A stretch of DNA of 64,000 nucleotides from Urechis unicinctus (GCA_034190875.2 CM067346.1:8958883-9022882), one strand, 5' to 3'. Counted from the stretch's first letter, positions 15,977-32,500 are shown. Made by a program: numbers and translations. Notes: a model not told the origin generated them from the letters alone.

Positions 15977-16830
15977 CAATATACGATGCCTGTTTATTCG
16001 ACAAAAACAATCCACAACCTGATCTATGCGATTGATGTCGAGTTCAGGCATAAAGATTGGCTCGAATATTATTTTATAATGCAAAGCAAATCATCATGCA
16101 TAGCTAGCTATCAGCAACAGACAATTATTTGATGATGCAATATACAGAATGTTGACAAGAATACTTCTTTGGAAAATATGCATAGCAGATGTGTTTGTAA
16201 GTGTTGCATGCACAATGTATTCACAAACTCGAAATGTACACCTCGACAAGCAATAAATACCTGCAGGTACATTCTTATATATATCTGGTTGTTTCTTAAA
16301 CTGGCGTTGTATGCAATATCTTGCTGCGTTGGATTATAAAGGTAACCGTCACAGATATATGGCTTTGATCTATTCCCGTTCATCGAACAACCATACAACA
16401 CGCATGTTCAGATTGCGAAGATTGCTGTTTATTTGATATTGATGATAGTCGCTAAGCATCTTCGTTAAAAATGCTTTCGTGTTCGTTTTGGATGAATAAT
16501 GAGCAAATCGGTATTCTTGCCGTGAAAAATCACATGACATACTGAATTTTACAGTTTTGATCTGACCGTTTACGGGTTATTACGCTGGTCTTGCCTCTGT
16601 CATTTCATACCGAGTTTATAATTTGTTCCTAACACAAGGGGAATCGTAGGCGTTCATAGTCAACTTATATTCTTTTGAATGCGCTATAACGCTAAGAGAG
16701 TGGAACGTTGTTGATAATTGAACTGTAAAATGAATGGCGGTTCTATTTGCCACGCGACACTTCCCATGTGTTATAATAAATTACAAGGGCGATGATAGAT
16801 GTTTGAATGAATTACTGAATAGAACACGGC
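15977..16830. repeat. Dispersed repeat block (pair with 3617-4620)
   Basis: Second copy of the block at 3617, colinear and in the same orientation, with indels. It directly follows another repeat block (14690-15890), so the two may be parts of one larger element. Confidence 0.7.
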
Positions 16831-17996
16831 TTTTATTCGGTAGGTCTGAATAACTTATAAATGCCTTGTAATGCAATGAACAGTCACGGAAGATGTATTA
16901 TTCTTCAAGACACATTCTGTAGTGTCATTGAAAGCATAACCATTCGGTTATAGATTTAATGAAATGTCGGGTCGGTAAATAACATATTAGGTAATAATTT
17001 TTTTAATCTATTTGAGCACGACTTGAAATGCCCAAATTTGATGTGCTCGCATCTTAATCCCGTAGCTGTGCTGCAATGCAGGCATAAATTACAGTTAACA
17101 CTTTATATTATGCTTTTGTTCTGAATCCACCTCCTCTGCTTTTTACACGGTACATAAGTTATCTAACTCGGCCATTCAGTTGCAATAAAATGGGATTATC
17201 TGCCAATACAGATAAATGATTTATATTGGATGACAATGATTTAAGTTAGAAAAAAAGGTACGAAGGACAAAATTAATTATGTCAAGACAATGGATTAGAC
17301 CCCATGTAATAGGGAAACATTCATGTTATTCATGTAAAATTCACAATCACCTACATCATACCTCGACAGACAAAATGAGAGCAATATGAGTATACACAAG
17401 CGCTGCATTATAGTGGATTTTCTTACATCATTCACATTGAAAGGCTCTCAAAGGTTATTTATTGATGGATAAACTATGCCATGCGTCTACAATTAATTGT
17501 AAGCCTGTAAAATGCACGTGTTGAAATTATATATTGGCCAATAAATGGTCGTTGAATTATCAATTTAAATGTGTAGTACATATTGACATAATACGCGTTC
17601 GCAAGAATTTTCGTTAAGTAACTGCCGAACTAGGCCCTTCGAATGAGAGAACGAGGATAACATTTTAATGGACGGATCGTGTATTCCCGAGGCTTACATG
17701 CACGGGTTGTGGTTCTTGGGGGTTGTCTGGACCAGACAAAAACAGTCGCTTCACTATTTGAGCGAAGATTCTCAATGATAACTCTACCCCGGGTGAAATT
17801 ACCGAAAAAAATGACTTAGAAATTTACATTCAGTCGAATTGCATGGAATAACGTCTAAAAGTTCGTTAGCATCAAATATTGGAATACGTATCCATGTATA
17901 TATTGTGTCATGTTCCCCCTAAATTGTCAAAAGGCACGGACGTCGCTCTACACAATGCGCATCTTGACAACATGGAATATATACATAAATCATATA

Positions 17997-18017
17997 TATA
18001 TACATATATATACATAA

Positions 18018-18088
<71 letters not shown>

Positions 18089-18240
18089 ATTCATATATAT
18101 ATATATATATATTTATATATAAATATAATTACACATATATATATAAATACATAAATGCATATATATTTATATTTATATACATGTGTAATTATATTTATAT
18201 ATACATATATTTATATATGTATATAATATATATATATACA
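17997..18240. repeat. Compound TA microsatellite
   Basis: TA repeats with CATA and TTTA variants. Confidence 0.95.
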
Positions 18241-18502
18241 CTTCTATGACTAAGGGCTGTCTCTTTTATTGACTTAATCACTTGCAGAACGTTATCTTCA
18301 AAAACACGGTACGCAATCACATTAGGGCTAACCTAATATCGGATCTTTACCCCTTTATCGCCTGTAATGTGTTTTGCAATGACTGAATGTTGTGTTCGTC
18401 TGAGTTTGGATGGTTGCACATAGCTGGCATGAAAAGTCAGCATTCTTGCTGTGTGAACTTTCGTAATGCCAAATACATTGCATTGGACATAGAACACAAG
18501 CA

Positions 18503-18503
<1 letters not shown>

Positions 18504-18568
<65 letters not shown>
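18504..18568. repeat. TA microsatellite
   Basis: About 32 TA units. Confidence 0.97.
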
Positions 18569-18571
<3 letters not shown>

Positions 18572-18817
18572 CGTCAATATTACTGTAATGCAAGAACCCA
18601 CATTGTAGCGAATAGTTATTGTCCAGGTGTTCACTATAATCCACCCACAAATAAGCACGAGAAGTAGTTGTGAAGGTAATGAGCCGCTCCTGCTTGCATA
18701 ACTTTCACTAATTGGCATAAATGTCCACTGTGCATTGATCTGGCTTTTCAGCCTACAAGGTTCAACAACTTTTGGGCTGCGGTACTACACCGAGCAAATG
18801 TGTATCCTATCAGGCAC

Positions 18818-21300
18818 TTATCAACTATGAACCTGAACGTATCCGTAGTACAGCAGATCACACCGTGACTACATGACAGCCTTCGCCGTCTCCACTTACT
18901 CTTAACTAGCTATGCTAGTAAAGGCAAAATGCTTCATGAGTAGTACCACAACAAGATCATCATCCGTGCACTTGTGAAAACGAGATTTAGTGCAATTGCA
19001 AAACGCATCTCAGCAGACAAAAGACGAAAAGTGACATAAGTGATAGAATGAATATGAGTTATATTCCATTTCGTCATATCTTGTATCCAGTACCTCATTT
19101 CAGGGTGTCCAGTTATATCATTAGCAAATAATACATGGTATAGCCCACCTATTATTCATCTATAGAAATAGTTTGATGTCATGATAGCAACGTATAAAAT
19201 GAAACAGCAAGACAAATTCATTCCATCGATATAAGGTCATTTATAAATGACGTTGTAATATTCTGTTTACGCTGTCAGCATTTATGTCAGTTAAAAACAC
19301 CTTTTTAAAACAAAATGTGCAAACATCTGATACACCCGCAGCAACATAATCAGACTTAATGATTAAAGAATGACACCACTTAGATCGGGCATTCCTAGAC
19401 GGACCATTTCTGCAGCGCCATTAACGGACAATTAAGTTCACAATGCTATACCGCGTAAGTTTGCCAAATGTAGCCTGCTCATAGAGAGTGGATTAAGTTA
19501 CGTTTTTGAAATACCAAGCAAGGCAGCTGCTAGAATCTAAGCAAATGAATGACTAACCTCGTAACAGAGATTGGTCGGGGTTTTACTGGTGATGATTTTT
19601 TGTATTGATTTGCATTTGCTCTCCCCTGGCAATTGAGCAATAAGTTATTTCGCAATGTATGTATTGTGTGACAGTTCAATGGTAGCCTTCGTACACAGAT
19701 GGTAATTGGTAGTTCTCATCTACAATCTGTTAATGGTCTTCATGCGTGATTCATCAATCACATCCAATCTGCAGTAAGTAGGTCAGTCCTGTATGTCTGA
19801 TAAGCCGATTAAACGTAATGACAAATTGTTGAGTCTGATGAATAATGAAAGCAAGGATATGTCGTCAGCATATTCACAATAGTAGCAGACAAAAGTCAGA
19901 GGAACAGTACTTAATTATGATCTATAGATAACAGCAGAATAAATTTGACTAATTTGCTGTTCCAAAGAAAGTGTTCAATAATCATTCGATTGTCCGGCCG
20001 CGACAATGGAGTAATTGTGCGGCTAAAGGAAAACTAATTAGGTAACGATATATGTAGGCAGCACCTTGCCAGCAAACAGGTAGCACATGCATCAAATATA
20101 TCACAAAATCTTATAAAGCTCCTGTAATAATTGGGTAGCAAGTTTCTTCGTGGAAATTTATCCCCGATATGTGTTCAGTTCCGCAACACAAAAAGACATT
20201 GGTTGTCGCCCTGCGAATGATGTGCTAGCTTTCTCGGCAATAAATTGCCAGAGGTGATCGGGAATACAATAAGCAGAAAATGTCTGAATGTGTTTTACGC
20301 GTTAATATGTAGCAGGTTTTATTGAAACCACAACCACTGAATGACTTAAAAAGTAGTCATTCTTATCAGGTTCCGTGGGTTGGAGTCGATTTATGGAGCA
20401 AATGGCAAATTGATATAAGCAACGTTGAATGATAGATAGCAATCGAGTCATTTGTAGGTGCATGATATATAATTTCCTTAACTGGTGCCTACTAAACCTT
20501 CTTTGTAATGTAATCAATTGAATATGTATCAAATAAGTTCATGCGTTTAGTCATATTATCATGTCGATGAACTGCTAAGGCATACAAGGGTATAAATCGC
20601 CTTTGTTTTGCGTAAGAGTCAGAATCATCATTACCTTGCGTGTCTCTTTCGGGGACGCTACTGGTTCCTAAGATTTTATGAATAGCTGCATGCTTTGCCA
20701 ATAAAGCATCAATGACCGCAAATTCTAGATTCAGTGTTTTAAGGCTCACAGCCTTAATTATGCATGCGAATATATCAATATAATATGTTAACTGAGTAAA
20801 AAGAAAACTAAATTACTTCAGGAATGATATATAACGCAGCAGCTAACGCTATAAATAATCTCTCATGTGCTGTGCATTATGCCATCCATGCTACATCCAC
20901 TAGGATGAAGAAGGAAGCGCTTTCAATGTACCTTGGGTCTACCAATATATGGCCTTTATTTACAGTATGTATCAGGCAAACAGTCTCAGAGCAGCTCATG
21001 CTAGTTCTAAGTCACTCAAAGCCCTTTCGGGAGTTGAAACTTTATTACCCAAGGAGCAACAACAGGCGTTAGGGTTTTACCATAATAAAGCTCTGCCATT
21101 GTTACCCGTGTGCTATGTTCAACGCGATAGAATAAGACCTGCGCTACCGCAGATGGTTATGCCGTATATACGTGTTTGGATTATGAAGTTTGCAAAAATA
21201 TGTGGATCTGTTAGGCCCAAACCGACGTCTACCCATTTTCTCAGTCTGATGGCTATTTGGCACAAATGAATTGGTCGACATCCATGTGAGAAGTATTAAT
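18818..21300. repeat. 2.4-kb diverged duplicate block, copy 1
   Basis: Colinear with 30222-32500 in the same orientation. Shared landmarks include 'catccgtgca' (18961 and 30388), 'gaaataccaagcaag' (19508 and 30932), 'aagccgatt' (19802 and 31228) and 'ggcgttagggtttt' (21065 and 32356). No clear conserved reading frame was seen between copies. It could be a decayed mobile element or a segmental duplication. Confidence 0.75.
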
Positions 21301-21649
21301 TGCGTCTACCTGGGATTCCCTGGGTTAAGTCGCCGTGATTAATTACATGACTCGTGCGTATGCAGGCGAGACTTCCCCCTTAGCAAGAGTACATGGTCAG
21401 TGCGATATATTGTTCGAATAAAAAGTGTTTACTATGCCTTCGTAGCGTTCTAGTCAAATTTGGGCTCTTAAATGCTCGTCGTTATACTGAGCAGAACAGC
21501 TTTCCGTAGCCCAGATAGCCACGAATGTTTATTTATGTGCTAAATAACGTAATGTGCTATCAATGACATGCCTACTGCTTGTCGATACGTGGATGTATCG
21601 ATCTCGCATTTATGGCATTATGCAACATTTCACAATAATTATGATAAGC

Positions 21650-22075
21650 GACAAACACAAATAATATTACAGCGACAAAAGTTCTCTCTGCATGGGTCAT
21701 GTCTGATGTATTTACATTTACAATATAACAAAGAAGCGCATAATAGCAGTCAACTAAAAAACTAGCAGTATTCAGGTCACAGCATGGTTATTCGACCATA
21801 TTACAACTCTCTGCTTATTTCAATTAGAAAACTGCTGGACACGATCTTGCTGCATTAGGTATGGTAAACTGGGATATTGCCATCTGTGTGCTGCAGATAA
21901 TTCTTTGATCAATATGGTTCACTGCGCTCTGAGCAGGAACCACTGCATATAACTCGATGACCCTATAACTATCTCAGATGATTTCATGTTTGACCGTCAA
22001 AGCATGTGTACAGTACTATCGCAACCTATTTCAAGCTGCAACAAAACACCAGTCAATGGCGTCATCTAATTAAAA
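21650..22075. repeat. Dispersed repeat block (pair with 13080-13530)
   Basis: Second copy; the match stops where the GAA microsatellite region begins at about 22100. Confidence 0.65.
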
Positions 22076-22111
22076 CGTTGATATGAACCATTTGAGGAAC
22101 CATAGCACTGT

Positions 22112-22517
22112 AGAAGAAGAAGAAGAAGATGAAGAAGAAGAAGCAGAAGAAGAAAAAGAAGAAGAAGAAGAAGAAGAAGAAGAAGAAGAAGAAGAAGAAG
22201 AAGAAGAAGAAGAAGAAGAAAGAAGAAGAAGAAGAAGAAGAAGAAGAAGAAGAAGAAGAAGAAGAAGAAGAAGAAGAAGAAGAAAGAAGAAGAAGAAGAA
22301 GAAGAAGAAGAAGAAGAAATAAGAGAAAAAGAAGAAGAAGAAGAAGAAAGAAGAAGAAGAAGAAGAAGAAGAAGAGAAGAAGAAGAAGAAAGAATAAGAA
22401 AGAAGAATCCTCCTCCAAGAAAGAAAGAAGAAGAAGAAGAGAAAGAAGAAGAAGAAGAAGAAGAAGAAGAAGAAAAGAAGAAGAAGAAGAAGAAGAAAGA
22501 AGAAGAAGAAGAAAAGA
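22112..22517. repeat. GAA purine tract, about 400 bp
   Basis: GAA repeats with single-base slips (AAAG, GAGAAG). The plus strand is nearly all purine apart from a few T and C bases at about 22130, 22144, 22320, 22396 and 22409-22417. Such mirror-symmetric purine tracts can form triplex DNA. Confidence 0.97.
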
Positions 22518-23670
<1,153 letters not shown>

Positions 23671-24027
23671 GTATGTCTATATTTGTATGCATGCACTCAT
23701 ATATTTGCACGTGCGCAAAAGTTCATGTGTGTACATATGTATGCATGTGTGTATGTGTGTTTCAGTGTATAAACGAGAATTCATAGTATGTATTTTTCTA
23801 TGTATGCATGTATGCGTATCTGTTTTTGTGTTTCTGTATGCATTTATCAATGAATGCGTTGATGCGTGTATTTTTAATATGCATGTGTGTATGCATTGCG
23901 AACGTATGCATGTTTGAATGTACGAATGTTAATTTCTATGTAGGTGTATATGTATGTAAGCATGTATATATGCATAAATGTGTGGGTTTATGTATATATG
24001 AATGCATGTATGTATATGCGGACTTAA

Positions 24028-24716
24028 GTATGTATGTATGTATGTATGTATGTATGTATGTATGTATGTATGTATGTATGTATGTATGTATGTATGTATG
24101 TATGTATGTATGTATGTATGTATGTATGTATGTATGTATGTATGTATGTATGTATGTATGTATGTATGTATGTATGTATGTATGTGTATGTATGTATGTA
24201 TGTATGTATGTATGTATGTATGTATGTATGTATGTATGTCTATGTATGTATGTATGTATGTATGTATGTATGTATGTATGTATGTATGTATGTATGTATG
24301 TATGTATGTATGTATGAATGCATGCATGTATTTATGTACGTATTAATGAGTGTATGTATGCATATATGCTTGCATGTATGTATGTATGTATGTATGTATG
24401 TATGTATGTATGTATGTATGTATGTATGTATGTATGTATGTGTATGTATGTATGTATGTATGTATGTATGTATGTATGTATGTATGTATGTATGTGTATG
24501 TATGTGTATGTATGTATGTATGTATGTATGTATGTATGTATGTATGTATGTATGTATGTATGTATGTATGTATGTATGTATGTATGTATGTATGTATGTA
24601 TGTATGTATGTATGTATGTATGTATGTATGTATGTATGTATGTATGTATGTATGTATGTATGTATGTATGTATGTATGTATGTATGTATGTATGTATGTA
24701 TGTATATGTATGTATG
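24028..24716. repeat. TATG tetranucleotide arrays
   Basis: Two long TATG arrays (about 24028-24315 and 24374-24710) are separated by a degenerate spacer. All six frames stay open through long parts, giving false open frames of up to 270 codons. Confidence 0.97.
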
Positions 24717-25194
24717 CATATATGTACGTATGTATATATTTTTATACGAATATATTTTAGTAATTGTACTACAAGGGAATGCGATAAAACCTTATTGGAA
24801 TGACCCAACAGTTTTTGTGTTTTTCAGCGGAAAAGCCCTACATTAAGCGTATGACACAGTTCAAACGCAGTCATGATTTCGACACAATATGCACATATGT
24901 CCTTTCACTTTTGGTAGTAGCAACAGAGGACCACAGCGTATAATTGTCAGGTCTAGTGTAACTGGGGAAACACGCGATATCCATTGATAAACCTGTTGCG
25001 ATATATATGATGGACTGTCATAGGCAATCAATGATCATATGTTACCAATGATTGGCGAATCTGCCTTGTTGTAGTTGCATTATGCTTGCATTTGATTTCA
25101 TGCCGAATCGACAACTTCCGTCAAATGTTTCTATTGTTTAGAATGGATTGATGACGAATCAATTTTATATGAGATACCATGTTGTGTGATTACA

Positions 25195-26235
25195 TAGCCA
25201 ATCCTATCCACCCATGACCGGACAGCTAAATTGCTATGGCTTAGTTGAAGCTTCGATTTTTTGTTTTCTCCGACAAGACACAATCTGTGAGTGATATACC
25301 AATATCAATTACACGGTTTGGCAGGTATGCAACAAAGACGGGTGAGATTCATGAGCAACGTCGAACAATTTTAACAATAAGGCGTTAAATTATACTGTCA
25401 AAAGCTCCTCAACCATCTCGTTCGCTCGTCACAGAACCATCCCCGAGCCTGCTTCATGGCAGTTTGATAATGGCAATGGCTTCTGTAGGTTTTCGTTGCT
25501 GCATTTTGGACGACGAAGTGAATTACACTCCAAATTGTTTCAAAAATACAAGCTGCTCCATTGTGTTAAAATTAACCGTTATTTTGTAGCTGTTCTCGTA
25601 CATTAATATGCTGTGCTGTCTCCTTACAGTTACAAGATTAAGCTAACAAATGTGATCAGATAAATGAGATATCCATGCAAATGTATGTTAGCAACCGCAT
25701 AATTATGTTGCTCGTTACAGACGATGCGTGTAGAGCAACATCAAGGTAAAGAAGGTTCACTGTGAGTCTTTGCGATTGGATGAACAGCGCCTACAGAGTG
25801 ATAGACCGGTACCAAAACATACGTTGACATGTTATCTTGCCTGTTGGTTTTATGCAAATAAACGCAAATTACACCAGGGACCTAACATTTACGCAGGCAT
25901 GCGGATGTTTTTATCAATGTGCAAATGTTTACATCCAATACAATTACCGCACATTTATGGCGCAGAAAAAAAGGATTATCCTATGGCTATTGAATGAACC
26001 AAGCCTGTATTATTTATAACAATCAACAAGAGGCGGCGAATAACAGGGTTATTGCAGTGTCTGATATCCAGGTAAAATATTAAGCTGCTTTCAATATGAA
26101 AAAATGCTGGACACGATTTAAAGATTAGATTGCAGCACGCATGGAAATTTAATTATCGTTCATCAGTATATTGCTGTTGAATGCTAGCACAAGTGCACGT
26201 AATTTGTCATAACCTTGCTCACATGACATTCAGCT
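25195..26235. repeat. Dispersed repeat block (pair with 14690-15890)
   Basis: Second copy of the block at 14690, followed within 30 bp by the 173-bp tandem duplication at 26263. Confidence 0.7.
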
Positions 26236-26262
26236 CCCGATCAAATGGGAAATCTGATCCTG

Positions 26263-26614
26263 ACAGATTGCGACTTATCTAGCAGCCCGCGGAAATAAAC
26301 AAGGTTTATTGCAGCCAAACATTTCAGATACGTGCATTTGCTTGCCTAATTAGACCTTGAAAATAAACAACAACGACATACATCTGCGCTCGTGACAAAT
26401 TAATTGCTGAACCATAAAGTCTGTCGAGGACATCGACAGATTGCGACTTATCTAGCAGCCCGCGGAAATAAACAAGGTATATTGCAGCCAAACATTTAAG
26501 ATACGTGCATTTGCTTGCCTAATTAGACCTTGAAAATAAACAACAATGGCATACATCTGCGCTCGTGACAAATTGATTGCTTAACCATAAAGTTTGTCGA
26601 GGACATCGACACAA
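26263..26614. repeat. Tandem duplication, two 173-bp units, nearly identical
   Basis: 'acagattgcgacttatctag' begins at 26263 and again at 26436. Over the 173-bp unit I count only a handful of differences, far fewer than between the other repeat pairs, so this duplication is recent. Confidence 0.9.
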
Positions 26615-27131
26615 TGCGGACTCCGATTACGGATTCACGGACGGTTATCATATCACAATTGCTCTCATAGGCCACTTCAGCATTACCTTGTAGCAGTCGT
26701 GTGGGAACATGTTACTATTGGGGCGCTCAAGTGGTAAATAGCGGTTGGAAGGGTAATTCAAGCAGTGAATGTGTACCTTATGCGAATTTAGCGTTATTAT
26801 TCGCTCACTGGTGGAATGCAAAGCGGTGCGGCATATATATTAACATGTTATACGCACTATCCCTCATTTATCATAAAATTATTAGATCAGGGAATTGATA
26901 TGAAAGACAAGAGGTTCTTATAAAGATCGATTTAAACTGTCGATGATACCACCACGCCTACCAGTTTCATACACTATTCTAGCAGCCTTGCAAAATGACA
27001 TTTTGGCAGGTATAATTGCCACTTATATAACTGCCGAAATTTATCATTGCACTAACTTTAAACACCGAGGCTAAACAACATATTCCGAAAATACATCGAG
27101 AAAAGTAAATAAACTATTACTATCAACATCA

Positions 27132-27494
27132 ATGCTTGATTTGGATCGCCAAAATTATCCAAGGGTTTTATTCATTCTCAATATTATCAGCATCACATCA
27201 TTTAGTAAAATATTTGGATTTCGTGGATGGAAAATGTTATTGATTACATTACATTATCCCACTACCATATTAGGGTGGTTTAATAGATTGAGCTCGACTG
27301 TGATGCTTTTTACTTTAAGTTTAAGCTACATGTTTGTTGAAAATGTAATCATATTCTGTGCTTGTGAGAAATGTGCACTGCTAACAGCGTATAGTGATAA
27401 CACACTGCTAACTAGTGTTTTGATCGGAGTCTTTATTCCAAAGCTTTATCCTAGTTTCTGTTTGACATTATTTGTCATATTTCTAGTCCTTTAA
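27132..27494 (+). other. 120-codon hydrophobic open frame of doubtful reality
   Basis: This is among the longest non-repetitive open frames in the window and encodes several hydrophobic stretches. AT-rich sequence rich in TTT/ATT/CTT codons readily mimics membrane segments. No family motif, splice context or paralogue supports it. Confidence 0.12.
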
Positions 27495-27975
27495 CATCAT
27501 ATGGGCGGTGCTGAGCGATCAGCGCTAGCTTCCATTCCGCTGCCACAAGGCATTGGATAGAGGCTTTAAAATAGCGAAAATAACAAGTACAGCATAAAAT
27601 AAATGCTAACTTGATAAATTCCCCGGTTGACCTTACGAAAACTCAACGCCTGTCACTATGTCTGCGCAACAACCTTCTGGAGCGAGGGAACTGTTCGGGG
27701 GTCAACATTAACATTTGTAGGCTAGCCAGAGTTAATAGCTTCGCTCAGCTGTGCGGGGATTATGAAATTACATGAAATACAACGCCGTCATTTGGCGACG
27801 AAACAAAAGCGCTTTGGATTATTGATTCGACATCCAGGGTCGGCGTCTGTTAAAGACAAGGAGTTTTAAAGCAATACAAGGATAAGATCGAAGACAATGG
27901 GCACAGTTTGTCGAGAACATCTACATGATTATTTCATTTATAAATGTAGTAAGCAGGACATGTCCTAGTCCTACA

Positions 27976-28006
27976 GTAGGCCTCTATGTCTGCAGTAGAG
28001 GCCTAC
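27976..28006. other. Perfect 11-bp inverted repeat (hairpin)
   Basis: GTAGGCCTCTA and TAGAGGCCTAC form a perfect 11-bp stem around a 9-base loop (27987-27995). The stem is GC-richer than its surroundings. Its function is unknown. It is not followed by a T-run, so no terminator role is implied. Confidence 0.6.
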
Positions 28007-28496
28007 ATCATGCCAAGCCGAATGTGGTGGACTGGTCAATCATGAAATATTTCTTCGACCTACTCTTTATCCATTTGAAATAGCCATACGGATGCCTTTT
28101 TACTCGATTCAATTGTGGATTACCTTGTTCGCTGAAGTTGTAGGAAAGCTGTAATACATAGCACTTGTAAATATCCGTGGAAAACAAATATCGTCAACAT
28201 ATGTATCTGCTCAAGTCTATGTGAAAAACAAAGTAATTTCGTCATAACGTACTTTGTTATCCGCAACAAATGTGGCGATAAAAGGAGAAGCGTTATTGTT
28301 TGCGATATGTTTTTGATTCACCTGGGCTTATATTGAAAATTAATGACGATCTGGATTTTTCAGTGAGCACCGCAAGATGTTTTAGAATAATCAGATATAG
28401 TACATCTTTGTACTTGTTTAACTATGGAGGGCAGTGAGATTAATCTTCGGTTGTCCACCACATTTTGACATTGGCCAAACGTCTGTTAACAGGGCT

Positions 28497-28635
<139 letters not shown>

Positions 28636-28865
28636 ATATTTACGCAAATGCAGAGATATAAACAAACCAACACACAAATATAAATATATACGAGAGTACA
28701 TACATACATAAATGGAAAAATGCATAAATACATACATGCATTCATGCATACCTACACACATACATGAATGTATGCAGCCTCACAAAATACATGCATAATT
28801 GCATCATTATATATACATACCTACAAATATATACATGTGCGCGCACATGCATATATATATACATG

Positions 28866-28883
28866 CATCCATACATACATACA

Positions 28884-28958
<75 letters not shown>

Positions 28959-29235
28959 CATGCATACATAACTACATACATACATACATACATACATACA
29001 TACATACATACATACACAAAACATGCATATATATATATATATTCATACATACATTACTACATGCATACATACATACAAACAATTTTAGATACATACATAC
29101 ATACATACATACATACATACATACATACATACATACATACATACATACATACATACATACATACACACATACATACATACAACATACATACATACATACA
29201 TACATACATACGTCTATGCATACACACATACATAT
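28866..29235. repeat. CATA tetranucleotide arrays with an inner TA run
   Basis: Arrays of the reverse-complement type (ATAC/CATA) to those at 24028-24716, about 4.2 kb away. Confidence 0.95.
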
Positions 29236-30221
<986 letters not shown>

Positions 30222-30222
<1 letters not shown>

Positions 30223-32500
30223 CAATTATCATCCTGACTGGATCCATAGTACAAGAGATAACACCATGAATACATGAGAGCCTTCGTTGTTTCACTCACT
30301 CCCATTTAGCCATGTAAGTAATGGCCAAAATGCTAAATATTCATGTTAAAAATGTTAAATAGTACCATAAAAATATGTCTCTCAGTCATCCGTGCACATG
30401 TGAATAAGAGATGAAGCACATATTACGAATGTGTCTCAGTAGACATACGATGTATTATGGTACAGTATAATAGAATGTTTATGGATTATATTACTTTTTT
30501 CATTTCTTTAATCGCGTACCTCTTTTCAGTTCGGTCATTTACGTTGAAACTATGTCTAACTCAACTTTTATTCATCGTTAGAACTATTATCATGTCGTGA
30601 TAGCAGATTAAAGGTTGATATTATACGGACAAATCCGATCCAACGTACATTTATATGTGACATTGTTATATTCTGCTTGCGTTTTCGTATTTTCTTAAGA
30701 GTTGCGCATGAAGCACATATATCAATAGTGATGAAGGACTCAAATTATGCTTAAATAATGAAATTACATACGTCGGGCATTTTGTTGTGTAGATAAATTA
30801 CATTACGGCAGATATCCATTTACCTTATTCATTTCCCACAGCCCGTTTACGGGCAATCGAGTTCACAAAGCTATACCATGCATGTTTGCAAAATCCAGCC
30901 TGATCAATGTAAGTAGATTACATGATGTGTTTGAAATACCAAGCAAGTCAGCTGCTAGCATCTGCTCAAATGAACGGTAAGCCTCATGACATCGAACAGC
31001 CGGGATTTTTCAGGCGATTGTTCTGTGTATAGATTTGCATTTACTCTCCCCGCGCCGGACAATATTCTGTTGTGTCATCTATGTATTATGTGACAATTCC
31101 ATGGTAGCCTTCATACACGGGATGGTAATTGAAATTAGTCCTCATCTCCAATATATAAATGGATTACATGCGTGATTCATTAATCGCATTCAATCTGCGG
31201 CAGATAGGTCAGTCTGGTAATTTCGATAAGCCGATTGAATGTGAAGACACATTGTTAGGTCTGATGAAAAATTAAAGCAACAATATGTCGTAAGCATATT
31301 CCTACCAGTTGAAGACAAAGGAGATGCGAACAATAGTTAATTATAAGCCACAGTTATTGATAACAGAATAGTAATTTTCTATTTCAACGAAAATGTTGAA
31401 TAATCGTCCGATTGCCCGGCTAAGACAATGCTGTACTTATATGGCTAACGAAGAATTAACTAAATTACGATCAATGTAGGCAGCTCCTTGCAAGCAATTA
31501 GGTGGCCCAAATATGTCTATATAGCTGCTGCAATTATCTTGTAGAAAGCTTCTTTGAAGATATTTATCGCAGAAGTGTGTAAAATTTAACAACGCAAACA
31601 ACCGATCGTAGTCCCGCTGATATGTATACACAAACATTTACGAAATATGTCTAAGCCTTCTTGGCAATCAATTTGAATATGCGACAGGCGATCGGGCAAT
31701 TAATACACCTAAGATTGTCTCAGTATGTTTTACATTTTAATATGTAAGGTTAACAAGTGACAAAAGCAGGTTTTATTGAAGACATCCATATCATGATGGA
31801 GAATCCTGTTAACCCTTAGGCTCTGTGGTTTGATGAAGTAAATGGAAAATCGAGTTTTCCGCCTCGCTTAATATAAGCAACATTGAATGATTAAAAATGG
31901 CGTCGTTTTAGTTGCATAACATGTACTTTTGTTAGCTTGTTCCACCTAAAACATTGTGTTACCAAATTCATGCATGTTGCCACATTTGCACGTCGATGGG
32001 AAGCTACCTTATACGAAGTGGTAAAGCACCCTTGTATTGCATAAACGTCACCTTTATCATCACCTTGGGTGGCTTCGGAGTAATAAAACTTACTTGGGGA
32101 CTGGTATAGACCGCAGAACGTAACAAATAATCACCTATATGTGGTTCATTATTCTATCGAGGCACAATTCATTGCGATGCAAATAAATCTATCTCAATAT
32201 GCCTTGGGTTCACATATGATATCCTTAGTTTAGAATATGTAGCATGCAAGCAGTCTCTAGCTATCGAACAGTCCACGCGGGTTTTAAGCGAAGATTTTGG
32301 CCACTCACTCTCCATTTTGAGAGTTCATATTGTATTACCAAAGAAAAAAAAATCTGGCGTTAGGGTTTTGTCATAATTATGCTTTTATACAATTGCCATT
32401 GTGCTGGCTTGTTCGCAGTGTCAACAGATTTGCCTGAATGCATTTATTTCTGCCGCCTGTAAGCTTAAACATTATAAGTAGAGTGACTCTCGATAAAACA
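30222..32500. repeat. 2.3-kb diverged duplicate block, copy 2
   Basis: Colinear with 18818-21300. This copy begins directly at the edge of a TA microsatellite (30004-30222). In copy 1 a TA array also lies upstream, at 18504-18568, about 250 bp from the block. Confidence 0.75.

Larger units (their letters stand above)
11841..17996. other. Gene-poor region with three dispersed repeat blocks
   Basis: Apart from the blocks at 13080, 14690 and 15977, I see no exon with motif support. Confidence 0.5.

Noticed and set aside
24034..24846. 270-codon open frame, the longest in the window
   Set aside because: It is translation of a TATG array (MYVCMYVC...). Tetranucleotide repeats lack stops in most frames.
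26263..26614. CRISPR-like or satellite array
   Set aside because: Only two units of 173 bp with no spacers: a simple tandem duplication.
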